Below, piece after piece: positions 1 to 9,726 of a stretch of DNA of 64,000 nucleotides (positions are counted from its first letter, which is position 1; the number at the start of each line of letters is the position of its first letter). The notes below the pieces were generated by a model, which was not told the DNA's origin, did no database searches, and saw nothing but the letters and a program-made list of their open reading frames with translations. A program made the position numbers and the translations under genes. Where the stretch lies: assembly GCA_963829585.1 (NCBI GenBank), contig CAWHJD010000005.1, positions 186,001 through 250,000 of the forward strand, read 5' to 3'. Origin of the DNA: Sva-07 sp963829585 (lineage in GTDB: Bacteria > Actinomycetota > Acidimicrobiia > Acidimicrobiales > Ilumatobacteraceae).

Positions 1-3000
1 CGTGGCGATCGTGGAGGAGTGTTCGGTCGGCGAGGTGGCGTCGATGGTGCGACGTTGCGCGGGTTTCGCCGACATCTCCGACGATCTGCTCACCAACGTG
101 CTCGATCTGCTCTCGGGCCGGTACCCGAGCGAGGAGTTCTCCGAGCTGCGTCCCCGCATCGTCTGGGACCGCATCAACGACCGTCTCCGCGCGCGCGACG
201 GATCCAAGCGCCTCGCCGTGACCTCCGGTGGCACGATTCCCGATCGCGGTCTCTTCGGCGTGTTCCTGCCCGACGGAACGCGAGTGGGCGAGCTCGACGA
301 GGAGATGGTCTACGAGAGCCGTCCCGGTGAGACGTTCGTGCTCGGCGCGTCCACGTGGCGGATCGAGGACATCACGTTCGAGCGGGTGACGGTGAGTCCG
401 GCTCCCGGCCAACCCGGCAAGATGCCGTTCTGGCACGGCGACCGCCCGGGTCGGCCGCTCGAGCTCGGTCGGGCGCTCGGGGTGTTCGTGCGTGAGATCC
501 GTGAACTCGACCAGTCGGCAGCGACCGAGCGGCTGATGTCGCACTACTCCCTCGACGCGTTCGCCGCGGGCAACCTGCAGCAGTATCTGGCTGAACAGGC
601 CGAGGCGACCGGAGCGGTCCCCGACGATCGGACGGTCGTCGTCGAGCGGTTCCAGGACGAGATCGGCGACTGGCGGATCTGCATCCTCAGCCCGTTCGGG
701 ACGCCGGTGCACGCGCCATGGGCCATGGCGATCGAGCGACGGTTGATGGACCGCTTCGACATCCCGGTCGAGTCGATGTGGGGTGACGACGGCATCGTGA
801 TCCGTCTGCCCGAGTCTGCCGTCGAACTCCCCATCGAGGCATTGATGATCGACCCCGAGGACATCGACGAACTCGTCGTCGAGACCCTGCCGCAGACGGC
901 GCTGTTCGCCGCACGGTTCCGCGAGTGTGCGGGCCGGGCGTTGCTGCTGCCCCGTCGTCGCCCCGATCGTCGGACGCCGCTGTGGCAGCAGCGTCAGCGT
1001 GCTGCCGATCTGCTCGCCGTGGCTGCGAAGTACCCGACGTTCCCGATCCTGTTGGAGACGTCGAGGGAGTGTCTGCAGGACGTCTTCGACGTGCCTGCTC
1101 TCCGTGAGGTCCTGGGGTTGGTGCGGTCGCGGGCGATCCGTGTCGTCACGGTCGACACCGGCAGGGCCAGCCCGATGGCATCGAGCCTGCTGTTCAACTG
1201 GATCGCGGCGTACATGTACGAGGGCGACGCCCCGCTCGCCGAGCGCCGCGCCGCTGCGCTGGCACTCGACCGCGACCTGCTCCGCGACCTGCTCGGCGCC
1301 GAGGAACTGCGCGACCTGCTCGATCCCGAGGTGCTCGCCGACGTCGAACTCGAACTGCAGTGCGTGGCCGACGGTCGGCGAGCGCGCTCGGCCGACGAAC
1401 TCCACGACGTGTTCCGCAAGGTCGGCGATCTGACCGCGGCCGAGGTCGAGTTGCGATGCGAGGCATCCGTCGGCTGGCTCGCGCAGCTCGTCGACGAGCG
1501 ACGCGTCATCGAGATCGCCCTCGCCGGTGAAACTCGATGGGCCGCCGCCGAGGATGCAGCTCGGTACCGCGACGCGTTCGGCTGCTCGCTCCCGCTCGGG
1601 TTGCCGATGGCGTTCACCGATCCGGTTGCACGTCCCCTCGAGGAACTCGTCGGGCGGTACGCCCGCACACACGGCCCGTTCCTCACCGCCGACGTCGCGA
1701 GGAGGTTCGGGGCTCCGATCGAGCGGATCGCCGGTGCACTCGCCGCGCTCGAGGGCGAGGAGCGTCTCGTCGTCGGCGAGTTCCGGCCCACAGGTGTCTC
1801 GAGGGAGTTCTGCGACGTCGACGTCCTGCGGCAGTTGCGGCGGCGGTCGCTGGCAGCACTGCGCAGAGAGGTGGAACCTGTCGAGCAGGAGGCGTTCGCA
1901 CGATTCCTCACGGCGTGGCATGAGATCCCCGCGCAGCGGCGGGGGATGGACGCCCTCGTCGAGACGCTCGGCGTGCTGTCGGGCACTGCCCTCGTGGCGT
2001 CGACGATCGAGCGCGACGTGCTCCCGGTCCGGGTGTCGGGGTTCCGGGCGTCGATGCTCGACGAACTGTGCACTGCGGGCGAGGTCGTCTGGATCGGTGC
2101 CGGCGCCCTCGGTGCGCGGGACGGCCGCGTGCGGCTCTGCTTCGCCGACCAGCTCCCGCTCCTGGCGCCCGGCTGGGAAGTGCGCGACCCCGCCGAGGGC
2201 AGCCTTCAGGAGGCGATCCGGACCCTGCTCACCGAACAGGGTGCGAGTTTCTGGGGCCAGATCCGCGCGGCCGCGCCCGGAGCGCAGGACCAGGAACTGC
2301 TCACCGCTCTCTGGGACCTGGTGTGGGCGGGGGAGGTCACCAACGACTCGCTCGCCCCACTGCGGTCGGTCCTCGGCGGGGCCAAGGTCAGAAAGACAGC
2401 GGCGACGGGCCGAGCCGCGTACGGGCGCAGCCGGCCTCGTCCCGGCCGGCTCACCCGGATCGGTCCTCCGGCCGGTCAGGGTCGGTGGAGCCTCGTCGCG
2501 CCACTGCTGCAACCGGTGCCCACAGCCACGGAGGCGGCCCACGCCCAGGCGTTGCAGCTGGTGGAGCGGTACGGGGTGGTGGTCCGAGAGGCCGTGATGG
2601 CCGAGGGGCTCGTCGGCGGATTCAGTGCCGTCTACGGGGTGCTCAAGGTGTTGGAGGAGCGCGGTCAGGTCCGTCGCGGCTACTTCGTCGACGGCCTCGG
2701 TGCCGCCCAGTTCGCCGTTCCCGGCGCGGTCGACCGTCTGCGCGCGGCCCGCGAGACGCCCGATCCGAGAATCCGTCCCGACGACGTGCCGCATCCCGTC
2801 GTGCTCGCCTCGACCGATCCGGCGCAGCCGTACGGCGCGTCCCTGGCCTGGCCCGACACGCCGGGACGTCCGGCGCGCAGCGCGTCCTCGCTCGTGGTGC
2901 TGCGCGCCGGGCGGCCGCTCGTGTGGTTCGACCGGCGCGGACACCATCTCGTGACGTTCCCGAGCGCGCTCGACGACACGTCGTGGAGTGCAGCGCTGAT

Positions 3001-3154
3001 CTCGCTGGTGAAGGACGGCCGAATGAAGTCCGTCGAGATCCGCAAGGTGAACGGCGACGGCCTCACCGGCCCTGCCGTGCCCGACGGCCTCGTGGAGTTG
3101 CTCCGCTCCACCGGGTTCGCCGACGGGTACCGGGGCCTGGTCGCCAGAGGCTGA
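1..3154 (+). CDS. lhr: Lhr-type large ATP-dependent helicase, C-terminal part (5' end outside window)
   Basis: About 1050 residues of an open frame that is already running at the first base, so the true start lies upstream. The opening residues (LLSGRYPSEEF, then VTSGGTIPDRGLFGVFL) match the segment of Lhr family helicases that follows the two RecA-like domains; the Walker and DEAH motifs would therefore be off the left edge. The rest fits the winged-helix, beta-barrel and long C-terminal region of these roughly 1500-residue actinobacterial proteins, which are linked to DNA repair. The family call comes from this C-terminal sequence alone and I cannot check ATPase motifs. The gene ends 67 bases before the ATG of the chloride channel on the same strand. 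Confidence 0.85.
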   Translation, partial: VAIVEECSVGEVASMVRRCAGFADISDDLLTNVLDLLSGRYPSEEFSELRPRIVWDRINDRLRARDGSKRLAVTSGGTIPDRGLFGVFLPDGTRVGELDEEMVYESRPGETFVLGASTWRIEDITFERVTVSPAPGQPGKMPFWHGDRPGRPLELGRALGVFVREIRELDQSAATERLMSHYSLDAFAAGNLQQYLAEQAEATGAVPDDRTVVVERFQDEIGDWRICILSPFGTPVHAPWAMAIERRLMDRFDIPVESMWGDDGIVIRLPESAVELPIEALMIDPEDIDELVVETLPQTALFAARFRECAGRALLLPRRRPDRRTPLWQQRQRAADLLAVAAKYPTFPILLETSRECLQDVFDVPALREVLGLVRSRAIRVVTVDTGRASPMASSLLFNWIAAYMYEGDAPLAERRAAALALDRDLLRDLLGAEELRDLLDPEVLADVELELQCVADGRRARSADELHDVFRKVGDLTAAEVELRCEASVGWLAQLVDERRVIEIALAGETRWAAAEDAARYRDAFGCSLPLGLPMAFTDPVARPLEELVGRYARTHGPFLTADVARRFGAPIERIAGALAALEGEERLVVGEFRPTGVSREFCDVDVLRQLRRRSLAALRREVEPVEQEAFARFLTAWHEIPAQRRGMDALVETLGVLSGTALVASTIERDVLPVRVSGFRASMLDELCTAGEVVWIGAGALGARDGRVRLCFADQLPLLAPGWEVRDPAEGSLQEAIRTLLTEQGASFWGQIRAAAPGAQDQELLTALWDLVWAGEVTNDSLAPLRSVLGGAKVRKTAATGRAAYGRSRPRPGRLTRIGPPAGQGRWSLVAPLLQPVPTATEAAHAQALQLVERYGVVVREAVMAEGLVGGFSAVYGVLKVLEERGQVRRGYFVDGLGAAQFAVPGAVDRLRAARETPDPRIRPDDVPHPVVLASTDPAQPYGASLAWPDTPGRPARSASSLVVLRAGRPLVWFDRRGHHLVTFPSALDDTSWSAALISLVKDGRMKSVEIRKVNGDGLTGPAVPDGLVELLRSTGFADGYRGLVARG

Positions 3155-3221
3155 GGAGCCGCTCTCGCTCGATGCCGGCTGTCTAGGGTTGTCGCGTGAC
3201 GACCGACATCCCGGTGCGACG

Positions 3222-4562
3222 ATGACCGACGCGACGACGACCGACGACACGAACCCAGCCGATCCGCTCTCGGTCGTCCGATCGAGGGCCTATGTGCAGG
3301 TGCTGGCGCTGGCAGCCGTGATCAGCATCCCGATCGCGATCGTCGCCTACGGGTTCCTGGCACTGGTCGACCAGCTCCAGGAAACCCTCTTCACCGATCT
3401 TCCGAGCGGGCTCGGATTCGACACGCCACCGACGTGGTGGCCGGTGCCGTTGTTGGCCCTGTCGGGTCTGGTCGTCGCCTGGTGCATTCGATCGCTGCCG
3501 GGCACCTCCGGCCACTCGCCATCGGAGGGATTCAGCAAGTCGTCGCCGACGTTGCCGATCGAACTCCCCGGCATCTTCCTGGCGGCTCTCGCGACACTCT
3601 CACTGGGCGCAGTCCTGGGGCCCGAGGCGCCACTGATCGCGATCGGCAGCGGGCTCGCCGCGCTCTCCGTGCGTGTGGTCAGCAAGGACGCACCACCGAA
3701 TGCGGTGGCCATCGTCGCAACTGCCGGCAGCTTCGCGGCGATCAGCACGTTGCTCGGTTCGCCACTGGTCGCGGCATTCCTCATGCTCGAGGTCGCCGGG
3801 TTGGGCGGAACGATGCTGGCTGTCGCGCTGCTCCCCGGGCTCCTCGCTGCCGGAGTCGGATTCCTCGTGTTCGTCGGGTTCGACGCGTTGACCGGCCTCG
3901 GCACCTTCTCACTCGGCATCCCGGATCTTCCGGCGTTCACCACCCCGACGGCGGCAATGATCTGCTGGGCGGTCGTCCTGGGGATGGTCGCGCCGTTCCT
4001 GGCGTGGTTCGTCTCGTCGGTCGCGCTGTCGGTCCGAACGCTGGTGCACGCCCGCCGGCTGTTGGTCACGCCGTTGCTGGGTGTCGTGATCGCGCTGCTC
4101 GCGATCGCGTTCGGCGAGATCTCCGACAAGGGTGTCGAGAACGTGTTGTTCTCCGGTCAGGCAGCGCTTCCCGTCCTGATCGAGCAGTCCGCGACGTGGT
4201 CGACGGGCGCGCTGCTGCTGGTGATCGTCTGCAAGGGCCTTGCCTACAGCCTGTCGCTGAGCGCCTTTCGCGGTGGACCCATCTTTCCGAGCCTGTTCAT
4301 CGGCGGAGCGATCGGGGTGCTCGCGGCGGATCTCCCGGGGATGGCGCTCGTTCCGGGCCTGGCGATCGGGATCGGAGCGATGAGTGTGTCGATGCTGAAG
4401 CTGCCGTTCACGTCGGTTCTGCTCGCCACCGTGTTGCTGTCGAGCGATGCCTACGCGGTGATGCCGCTGGCCATCGTCGCCGTGGTGGCCGCCTATGTGC
4501 TGACCGTGTGGATCCCCGCGCCACGATCGTGGATCGGCGCGCAGCCCGTCGAAGCGGCATGA
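3222..4562 (+). CDS. ClC-family chloride channel or chloride/proton antiporter
   Basis: A polytopic membrane protein of about 446 residues. It carries ClC selectivity-filter signatures: GPEAP, equivalent to the GxEGP motif with the gating glutamate kept, and GGPIFPS, equivalent to GxFxP, followed by the glycine-rich helix start. ClC proteins move chloride across the membrane, often coupled to proton exchange. I chose the ATG (MTDATTTD) over an in-frame TTG 33 bases upstream because the extra residues look non-coding. The stop overlaps the ATG of the next gene by ATGA, so the two are probably co-translated, which links chloride movement to a cation-channel-like protein. Whether it is a channel or an exchanger cannot be told from these motifs. 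Confidence 0.88.
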   Translation: MTDATTTDDTNPADPLSVVRSRAYVQVLALAAVISIPIAIVAYGFLALVDQLQETLFTDLPSGLGFDTPPTWWPVPLLALSGLVVAWCIRSLPGTSGHSPSEGFSKSSPTLPIELPGIFLAALATLSLGAVLGPEAPLIAIGSGLAALSVRVVSKDAPPNAVAIVATAGSFAAISTLLGSPLVAAFLMLEVAGLGGTMLAVALLPGLLAAGVGFLVFVGFDALTGLGTFSLGIPDLPAFTTPTAAMICWAVVLGMVAPFLAWFVSSVALSVRTLVHARRLLVTPLLGVVIALLAIAFGEISDKGVENVLFSGQAALPVLIEQSATWSTGALLLVIVCKGLAYSLSLSAFRGGPIFPSLFIGGAIGVLAADLPGMALVPGLAIGIGAMSVSMLKLPFTSVLLATVLLSSDAYAVMPLAIVAVVAAYVLTVWIPAPRSWIGAQPVEAA

Positions 4563-6458
4563 GCCGACGTCGCGGTTCGGATGACGGGACGAGTTGGCGC
4601 CAGTACCTCCGATACCGGTTCGACGGTCTGCTCGCCCGTGGTACCTGGGCGGTGCTGCTGTGGCTCGGCATCATCACGTTCGCCGTCGTACTGACAGCGT
4701 CGTTCCTGCTGCGGCGCGCCGGCGTGACGCTCGCCGGGAGTGAGGACGCCGGCTGGTTCGAGGACTTCTGGCAGAGCCTGCTGCGCACGCTCGACACCGG
4801 CACGATGGCCGGCGACGACGGCTGGCGACAGCGGTTGGTCGCTCTGTCCGTCACGCTCTTCGGACTCCTGGTGCTCGGCACGCTCATCGGCGTCATCGCC
4901 AGCGGTGTCGAGGCCCAGATCGATCGGATGAAGCGGGGTCGCAGCGCGGTGGTCGAGTCCGATCACATCGTCGTGCTCGGGGCGTCGAGCCTGCTCCCGG
5001 GTGTGATCGATCAGCTGTGTCGCGCCAACGCCGGCAGGCGCAGTGCGATCGTGGTCATGGCCGATCAGGACCCGGCGGGTCTGAGTGACGAGGTACGCCA
5101 GGGCATCGAGAGCACGTTCGGCAACCGCTTGGTGTTCCGCGCCGGCGACCCGACTCGGCTCGCCGATCTCGAGCTGGTGCGGTTGAGTCACTGTCGAACC
5201 GTGGTGGTGCTCAACGGTGACGGTGAACACGTCGGCGACGCGCGGGCCGTGCACACCGTGTTGGCCGTCCGTGAAGCGCTCGGCGACGACGACCGCACAC
5301 CGATCATCGTGGTGCTCGACGAGGCTGCCGTCGCCGCGACGCTCGCCGCGTCGCTCGACGACTCGGTGGATCCGATCGTCCTGTCGCAGGCCGTGGCCCG
5401 CAACGTGGTGTTCGCGCTGCGCGAACGTGGTCTCGGCGAGGTGATGGCCGAACTCTCCGACTTCCGAGGTGGTGCCGGCATCTACGTCACACCGTGCCCC
5501 GAGTTGGCCGGAACACGATTCGGCGACGTGGTGGTCGGCGCGTCGAAGTTCCGCCCCATCGGGCTGATGAGCGACTGCGGGGTCGTCGAACTGCGGCCGG
5601 CGCCGCACGCAGTGATCGACGCGAGCGATCGCCTGGTGATGGTGGCCGACGACTCGGCAACGACGCTCGATCTCGACCACGCAGCCATGGCCGAACCGGC
5701 TGGTCAGTCGCGAGGCGAGGCCGGTCTTTCATCCGACCGCCGAGACCCACCACGTTCTCGTGGTGGGCTGGAGTGGTCTCGGACGGCCGTTGCTCTCGGG
5801 TTGGGCGATGTCGGCAGGCAGTGGCTCGACCGTCGAGGTGGTGTTCGATCCGCGGGTGATCGACGAGGGCGAGATCGACGTCCCCGACCTTGGAGAGATC
5901 CCGGTCGTGTTGACCCCGTTCGCCGGCGACATCGTGACCATGGATCGGCGGGTGGCACCACAGATCACGGCGATCGTGCTGCTCGCGTACCGGGATCATC
6001 TGCCGCCACAGGAGGTCGACAGCCGGACACTTCTGGAGCTCATGACGCTCCGGCGGGATCTGGAGAACCGGCGACAGACGATGCCGCGCCTGGTGGTCGA
6101 ACTGACGGACCCGGGGAACGCGCCGCTCGCTGACGTGCGTGGGTCCGACGAGGTGTTCGTCACGCCGGCGATGGCCAGCCGGATCCTCGCCGGACTGGTC
6201 GACGATCCGTCGCGGCGAGCCGTCTACCTGGCCCTGTATGCCACCGACGGACCGTCGATCCACCTCGTGGCGGCGGAGGACCTCGATCTACGCGGCGGCG
6301 TCACGGTGCGTGAGGTCGTTGCCGCGGCCTACGGCCGCGACATGCTCGCGATCGGATGGCGTCGACCCGACGACCTCGGGGGAGAGCTCGTGCTCAACCC
6401 GTCCGCCGATCGGCGACTCGACCTCGTCCCCGGCGACGAGATCGTCGTCGTCGGCTGA
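4559..6458 (+). CDS. CASTOR/POLLUX-like ion channel with RCK/TrkA-N-like domains, frameshifted near 5710
   Basis: The first frame (from the ATG overlapping the ClC stop) gives an N-terminal membrane segment (LWLGIITFAVVLTASFLL), a pore-like region, a second hydrophobic helix, then a nucleotide-binding domain starting at HIVVLGASSLLPGVI. Near 5705-5717 the coding sense moves to the next frame, where a second Rossmann-like repeat (HHVLVVGWSGLGRPLL) and the C-terminal domain continue to 6458. Removing one base restores one reading frame of about 630 residues, the usual size of bacterial relatives of the plant nuclear channels CASTOR and POLLUX. The indel could be a sequencing error or a true mutation; both parts keep good coding character, which favours error. 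The stop lies 4 bases from the converging carotenoid oxygenase stop. Confidence 0.75.
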
Positions 6459-6462
6459 TCGG

Positions 6463-7804
6463 TCAGGTCGGCGCGACGGAGCTGTCGGAGACCCAGTTGC
6501 CGTGGAAACCGTACGGAACGCGCTGGGGCAACTGGATGCGGGCCACCTCCGGGCCGGTGATGTCGGCGGCGTCGAGGATGCACAACTCGCTCGAGTCGGT
6601 GGTGGCGTCGTACACCACGGTGAGGATCCAGCAGTCGTCCTCGGCGCGCGCCGTCGGCCTTCGCGACGACGACGGGCTCTGCGCCGCCCCGGCCGGCTCC
6701 GAACTCGTGAGCCTGCGTGGTGCGCTGCTCGACGTCGATCTTGAGGATCGCACCGTGGAGGTTCTCGGCGCCCGGTGACACCTCGGAGGTGTAGCCGTAC
6801 CGATGCTGCGCCAGCGCGACCTTCGGGCTGTGACGAGGGAATTCCTGCGGGCGGTCGTCGATGCGGGTCTCGGCCACGCGTCGGGCCACCGGGTCGATGA
6901 CCCAGCGGTCGAACGTGGGCAGCGCCTCGCCGAACGGACCGTTGAAGTTCTCGACCATCATCGAGTCGTAGCGACACAGGTCCACGACCACGGTGCCGTC
7001 GGGCGCGTCGTAGGCGTTGAGGGGGTGGAACACGTAGCAGGGGTCGACGTCGCACCAGATGATGTCGTCGGCGGTTCCACTGCGGGGCAGGAGACCCACG
7101 CGGGCAGCGCGATCGGGATTCCACGCGAACGGGAACGGGTACCCCTGGCCCATGACGTCGAAGTTCACGGTGACCGGCAGGTCGTACACGATCGCGTAGG
7201 TGGGCGTGAGCGACATGTCGTGGACCATGGGCATGTCGGCGACGGGAATGTCGAGCGTCTTGGTGACGCGCCCGTCGCCGCCGACGACCACGTAGTGGAG
7301 GTGGTCGATCAGGTCGGGCCACTGGTAGCACATCGCGTGGAGCTCGCCGGTGGCCGGGTCGTACTTGGGGTGGGCGCTGAACGGGCCGGTGAGCGTGTCG
7401 TCGAAACGGTTGACGCCGATCGAGGTCAGCTCGTAGTCGAGCTCGACGGGCGGCGTGCCCGCCTCCACCATCGCCCAGGTGCGGCCGGCGAAGCCGCCGA
7501 CGTTCGTGTTCGGAGCGAATCCGTCGCCGCCGGACACGTACCGGTTGCGGTACCACTCGGCGCGTCCGCCGCGGAGCCGGACGCCGTGGACCATGCCGTC
7601 GCCGAGGAACCAGTGGTGGGTTCTCGGGTCGACCTCGGCGCGCGGGTTCGGGCCGTTGCGCAACCAACGTCCTTCGAGATCGGCGGGAATGGTGCCGACC
7701 ACCGGCAGGTCGAGGGCGGTGACTTCGTGTTCGACGGGGGCCATGTTGCCCAACAGGTATGGGTTGGTGTTCCCCGGGCCGGCGGAGCGCAGCGTGTCGG
7801 TCAT
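6463..7804 (-). CDS. Carotenoid cleavage oxygenase (RPE65/CCD family), frameshifted near 6647
   Basis: About 446 residues starting at ATG 7804 (MTDTLRSAGPG). These non-haem iron enzymes split carotenoids or related polyenes with oxygen. All four iron-binding histidines can be placed: HPKYDP, VHDMSLT, FHPLNAYD and, near the C-terminus, FHGNWV. The last one appears only after a shift to the next frame around 6642-6652, inside the alternating run GGCGCGCGCC, where the conserved EDDCW segment also begins. One surplus base in that run explains the break. The upstream TetR gene on the same strand may control it, but no operator is visible directly before this start. The substrate cannot be predicted. 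Confidence 0.85.
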
Positions 7805-7842
7805 GCCAGAGTTTCCCACGCCCCGAAACGTCACACCAGGCC

Positions 7843-7871
7843 CGTCACACGGTGCCGGGCCCAATGTGACG
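7843..7871. repeat. Dispersed 29-bp palindromic element, copy 1
   Basis: The arms CGTCAC and GTGACG enclose a GC-rich core. The reverse complement of 36298-36326 matches this stretch at about 26 of 29 positions, and both copies are followed on the minus strand by a TGACGTTTCGGG tail. Each copy lies just downstream of a minus-strand stop (TetR here), so it could be a terminator, a REP-like element, or both. Confidence 0.6.
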
Positions 7872-7891
7872 CCCGGCCGGGTCGTGTCGGG

Positions 7892-8479
7892 TCAGTCCTT
7901 GGGCTGGACGGCGCGCAACCCGGCCCACGCGAGGTCGGCGACGACCTGTGCGATCTCGTCGGGATCGAACTCGTCGCCCCGCTCGACGAGGAGTCGGCTG
8001 GCTCCTTCGGCGAGCCCCACGAGCGCGTGGGCCAACGTGGTGCGGTGGCGTTCGTCGATGTCGACGGCGATCAGGGGAGCGACCGCCTTCGCGGCCTCGG
8101 CGGTGATGCGTCGCACCGCGGCGTTGAACTCGTCGTCACGGCGGGTGCCCGACCCGAACAGGAAGCGGAAGGCATCGTGATCGTCCGACACCCAGCGGAA
8201 GTAGGCGCGAAAGCCGAGTTCGGTCTGGCTCTTGCCGTCGGTTGCTTCGGCGGCAGCCTTGGTGATGTTGGCGAGCAGGCGATTGCCGACCTCGTCGATG
8301 AGGGCTTGGTACAGGTCGCGCTTGGAGTCGAAGTGCTGGTACAGCACCGGCTTGGTGACTCCGACGGCGTCGGCAACGTCGTTCATCGACGCGCCGTGGA
8401 ACCCGTTGGTCGCGAACACGACGAGGGCGACATCGAGAATCTGCTCGCGTCGGGCGTTGGCGGGAAGTCGAGGAGACAT
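7892..8479 (-). CDS. TetR/AcrR family transcriptional regulator
   Basis: A 195-residue protein with the classic TetR N-terminal helix-turn-helix at residues 10-55 (FHGASMNDVADAVGVTKPV then LYQHFDSKRDLY), followed by a variable ligand-binding domain. It presumably represses a nearby gene or itself in response to a small hydrophobic ligand. An inverted repeat lies directly upstream of its ATG at 8482-8497, suggesting autoregulation. Neighbours on the same strand are the carotenoid oxygenase downstream and a small membrane protein upstream, so any of these may be targets. The C-terminal domain did not let me assign a subfamily. Confidence 0.9.
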   Translation of the reverse strand: MSPRLPANARREQILDVALVVFATNGFHGASMNDVADAVGVTKPVLYQHFDSKRDLYQALIDEVGNRLLANITKAAAEATDGKSQTELGFRAYFRWVSDDHDAFRFLFGSGTRRDDEFNAAVRRITAEAAKAVAPLIAVDIDERHRTTLAHALVGLAEGASRLLVERGDEFDPDEIAQVVADLAWAGLRAVQPKD

Positions 8480-8481
8480 GT

Positions 8482-8497
8482 GTTACCCAATGGTAAC
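8482..8497. promoter_or_regulatory. Probable TetR operator (GTTACC-N4-GGTAAC)
   Basis: A perfect 6-bp inverted repeat with a 4-base spacer begins three bases upstream of the TetR start codon. The position and symmetry fit an autoregulatory operator overlapping the 5' untranslated region. Binding is inferred. Confidence 0.55.
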
Positions 8498-8513
8498 CGG
8501 CGATGGGATGCTC

Positions 8514-8792
8514 TCAGAATCCCCGTTCGCGGTCATCGCGTTCGGCTGCCTTGACCGCATAGCCGAGGATGATCGACGGGGCGAGCAGGACGCAGCCGAT
8601 GACGAACGAGATGATCACGAGCGTCGCCATGGTCGACGAGAAGCCGACGGCGAAGGCGATGACGAACAAAGCGATCGACAGCGCGACGAAGAGATAGCCG
8701 ACGCGATTGGCGAGCAGCGTCCACTTTGCGACCTGGGCTCGTCGTGCGCGCACCGGATCGACGGCATCGGAGGCAGGCGGAGTGTTCGACAT
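8514..8792 (-). CDS. Small two-helix membrane protein of unknown function
   Basis: A 92-residue protein from ATG 8792 (MSNTPPASD). A short polar N-terminus with several arginines is followed by two hydrophobic segments (LFVALSIALFVIAFAVGF and a second around LVIISFVIGCVLLAPSIIL) and a charged tail ending DDRERGF. I do not recognise the family. It lies in the same direction as the TetR gene, 34 bases upstream of it, and starts 37 bases from the divergent crotonase gene, so a shared divergent promoter is likely. The longer open frame upstream would run into the crotonase start and is rejected. Confidence 0.65.
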   Translation of the reverse strand: MSNTPPASDAVDPVRARRAQVAKWTLLANRVGYLFVALSIALFVIAFAVGFSSTMATLVIISFVIGCVLLAPSIILGYAVKAAERDDRERGF

Positions 8793-8829
8793 ACAGTCGT
8801 TCCATGCTACGAGCCGATTGCGTGCGGTC

Positions 8830-9570
8830 ATGACCGTCGATCTCGAACACGACGGACTCGTCGCGATCGTCACCCTCGATCGTCCCGAACGTCGCAATGC
8901 GGTCGATCACGCCACCCTGCTGGAACTGCTCGACGTGCAAGCGGCCATCGCCGCGCGCTCACCGGACGCGATCAGAGCCGTCGTGCTGACCGGGAAGCCG
9001 CCGGCGTTCAGCGCCGGCGCCGACCTCAACGGTGTCGAGGAGGGCCAGTTCGCGACCGACCTCGGCTCGGTGTTGCGTGGGTTCGGCACGCTCGCGGTCC
9101 CTGTCGTGGCGGCCATCGACGGCCCGGCGCTCGGAGCGGGAGCACAGCTCGCGATCGCCACCGACCTCCGAGTGGCCACGCCCGACAGCGTGATCGGTAT
9201 CCCGGCGGCCAAGCTCGGTCTGGTCGTCGATCACTGGACGATCAGGCGTCTGGCCTCGGAGTTCTCGCCGCCGATCGCCCGCGCCATGCTCCTGGCTGCC
9301 CGGACCTACACCGCCGAGCAACTCCATGCCACCGGCGGGATCCATCGCCTGGGCGGCCTCGATGATGCCATCGAGTGGGCGCACGAACTGTCCCGGTTGG
9401 CGCCCTTGACGATCACGGGCCACAAGATCGGCCTGGAACGCTCGATGCCCGAGCCTGCCCTCGACGAGGTGTTCGAGGCCGCCCGATCGGCCGCCTGGGC
9501 GAGCGCCGACGCCGAGGAGGGCCGCACGGCGTTCCTCGAGAAGCGACGCCCCGACTTCACCGGTCACTGA
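8830..9570 (+). CDS. Enoyl-CoA hydratase/isomerase (crotonase) family protein
   Basis: A 246-residue crotonase-fold protein from ATG 8830 (MTVDLEHDG). It has the family opening VTLDRPERRNAV, the oxyanion-hole segment FSAGADL, and the helix region GPALGAGAQLAIATDLRV. Family members act on acyl-CoA thioesters in fatty acid or branched-chain metabolism. The position that is usually the first catalytic glutamate (GGGxEL) reads glutamine here (GAGAQL), and the second is not in its usual place (GIPAAKLGL). A true hydratase reaction is therefore doubtful, and another crotonase-type activity is possible. It stands alone, convergent with the sortase across a hairpin-rich spacer. Confidence 0.85.
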   Translation: MTVDLEHDGLVAIVTLDRPERRNAVDHATLLELLDVQAAIAARSPDAIRAVVLTGKPPAFSAGADLNGVEEGQFATDLGSVLRGFGTLAVPVVAAIDGPALGAGAQLAIATDLRVATPDSVIGIPAAKLGLVVDHWTIRRLASEFSPPIARAMLLAARTYTAEQLHATGGIHRLGGLDDAIEWAHELSRLAPLTITGHKIGLERSMPEPALDEVFEAARSAAWASADAEEGRTAFLEKRRPDFTGH

Positions 9571-9589
9571 CGTCGGAGCCCTCTCGAGC

Positions 9590-9690
9590 GATGAGTCTCA
9601 GCGCGACAAGTACGCGCTGAAACTCATCGGGAACACCGCCAGGGTTGCAGCGATGAGTTCGAGCGAGACCTGTACGCGCTGAGACTCATC
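9590..9690. repeat. Two tandem 39-bp hairpin repeats between convergent genes
   Basis: Copies at 9590-9628 and 9652-9690 each begin GATGAGT and end ACTCATC, with an inner TACGCGCTGA shared by both. Each can fold back (GATGAGT-TCAGCGCG pairs with CGCGCTGA-ACTCATC in copy 1, one mismatch). They fill the space between the crotonase stop and the sortase stop and could be bidirectional terminators. The tandem duplication with a 62-bp period is less usual for terminators. Confidence 0.65.
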
Positions 9691-9726
9691 GCTGAGAGGG
9701 GGAGGGGAGCAGGGCGAGGGTTCGGT

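Noticed and set aside
2068..3186. Long alternative plus-strand frame inside the helicase gene
   Set aside because: Arginine-rich composition and no motif; the lhr frame continues with conserved text through the same bases.
5700..5720. Programmed +1 frameshift in the channel gene
   Set aside because: No slippery site or stimulatory structure is evident, and similar single-base breaks occur in ten unrelated genes, so a common technical cause is more likely.
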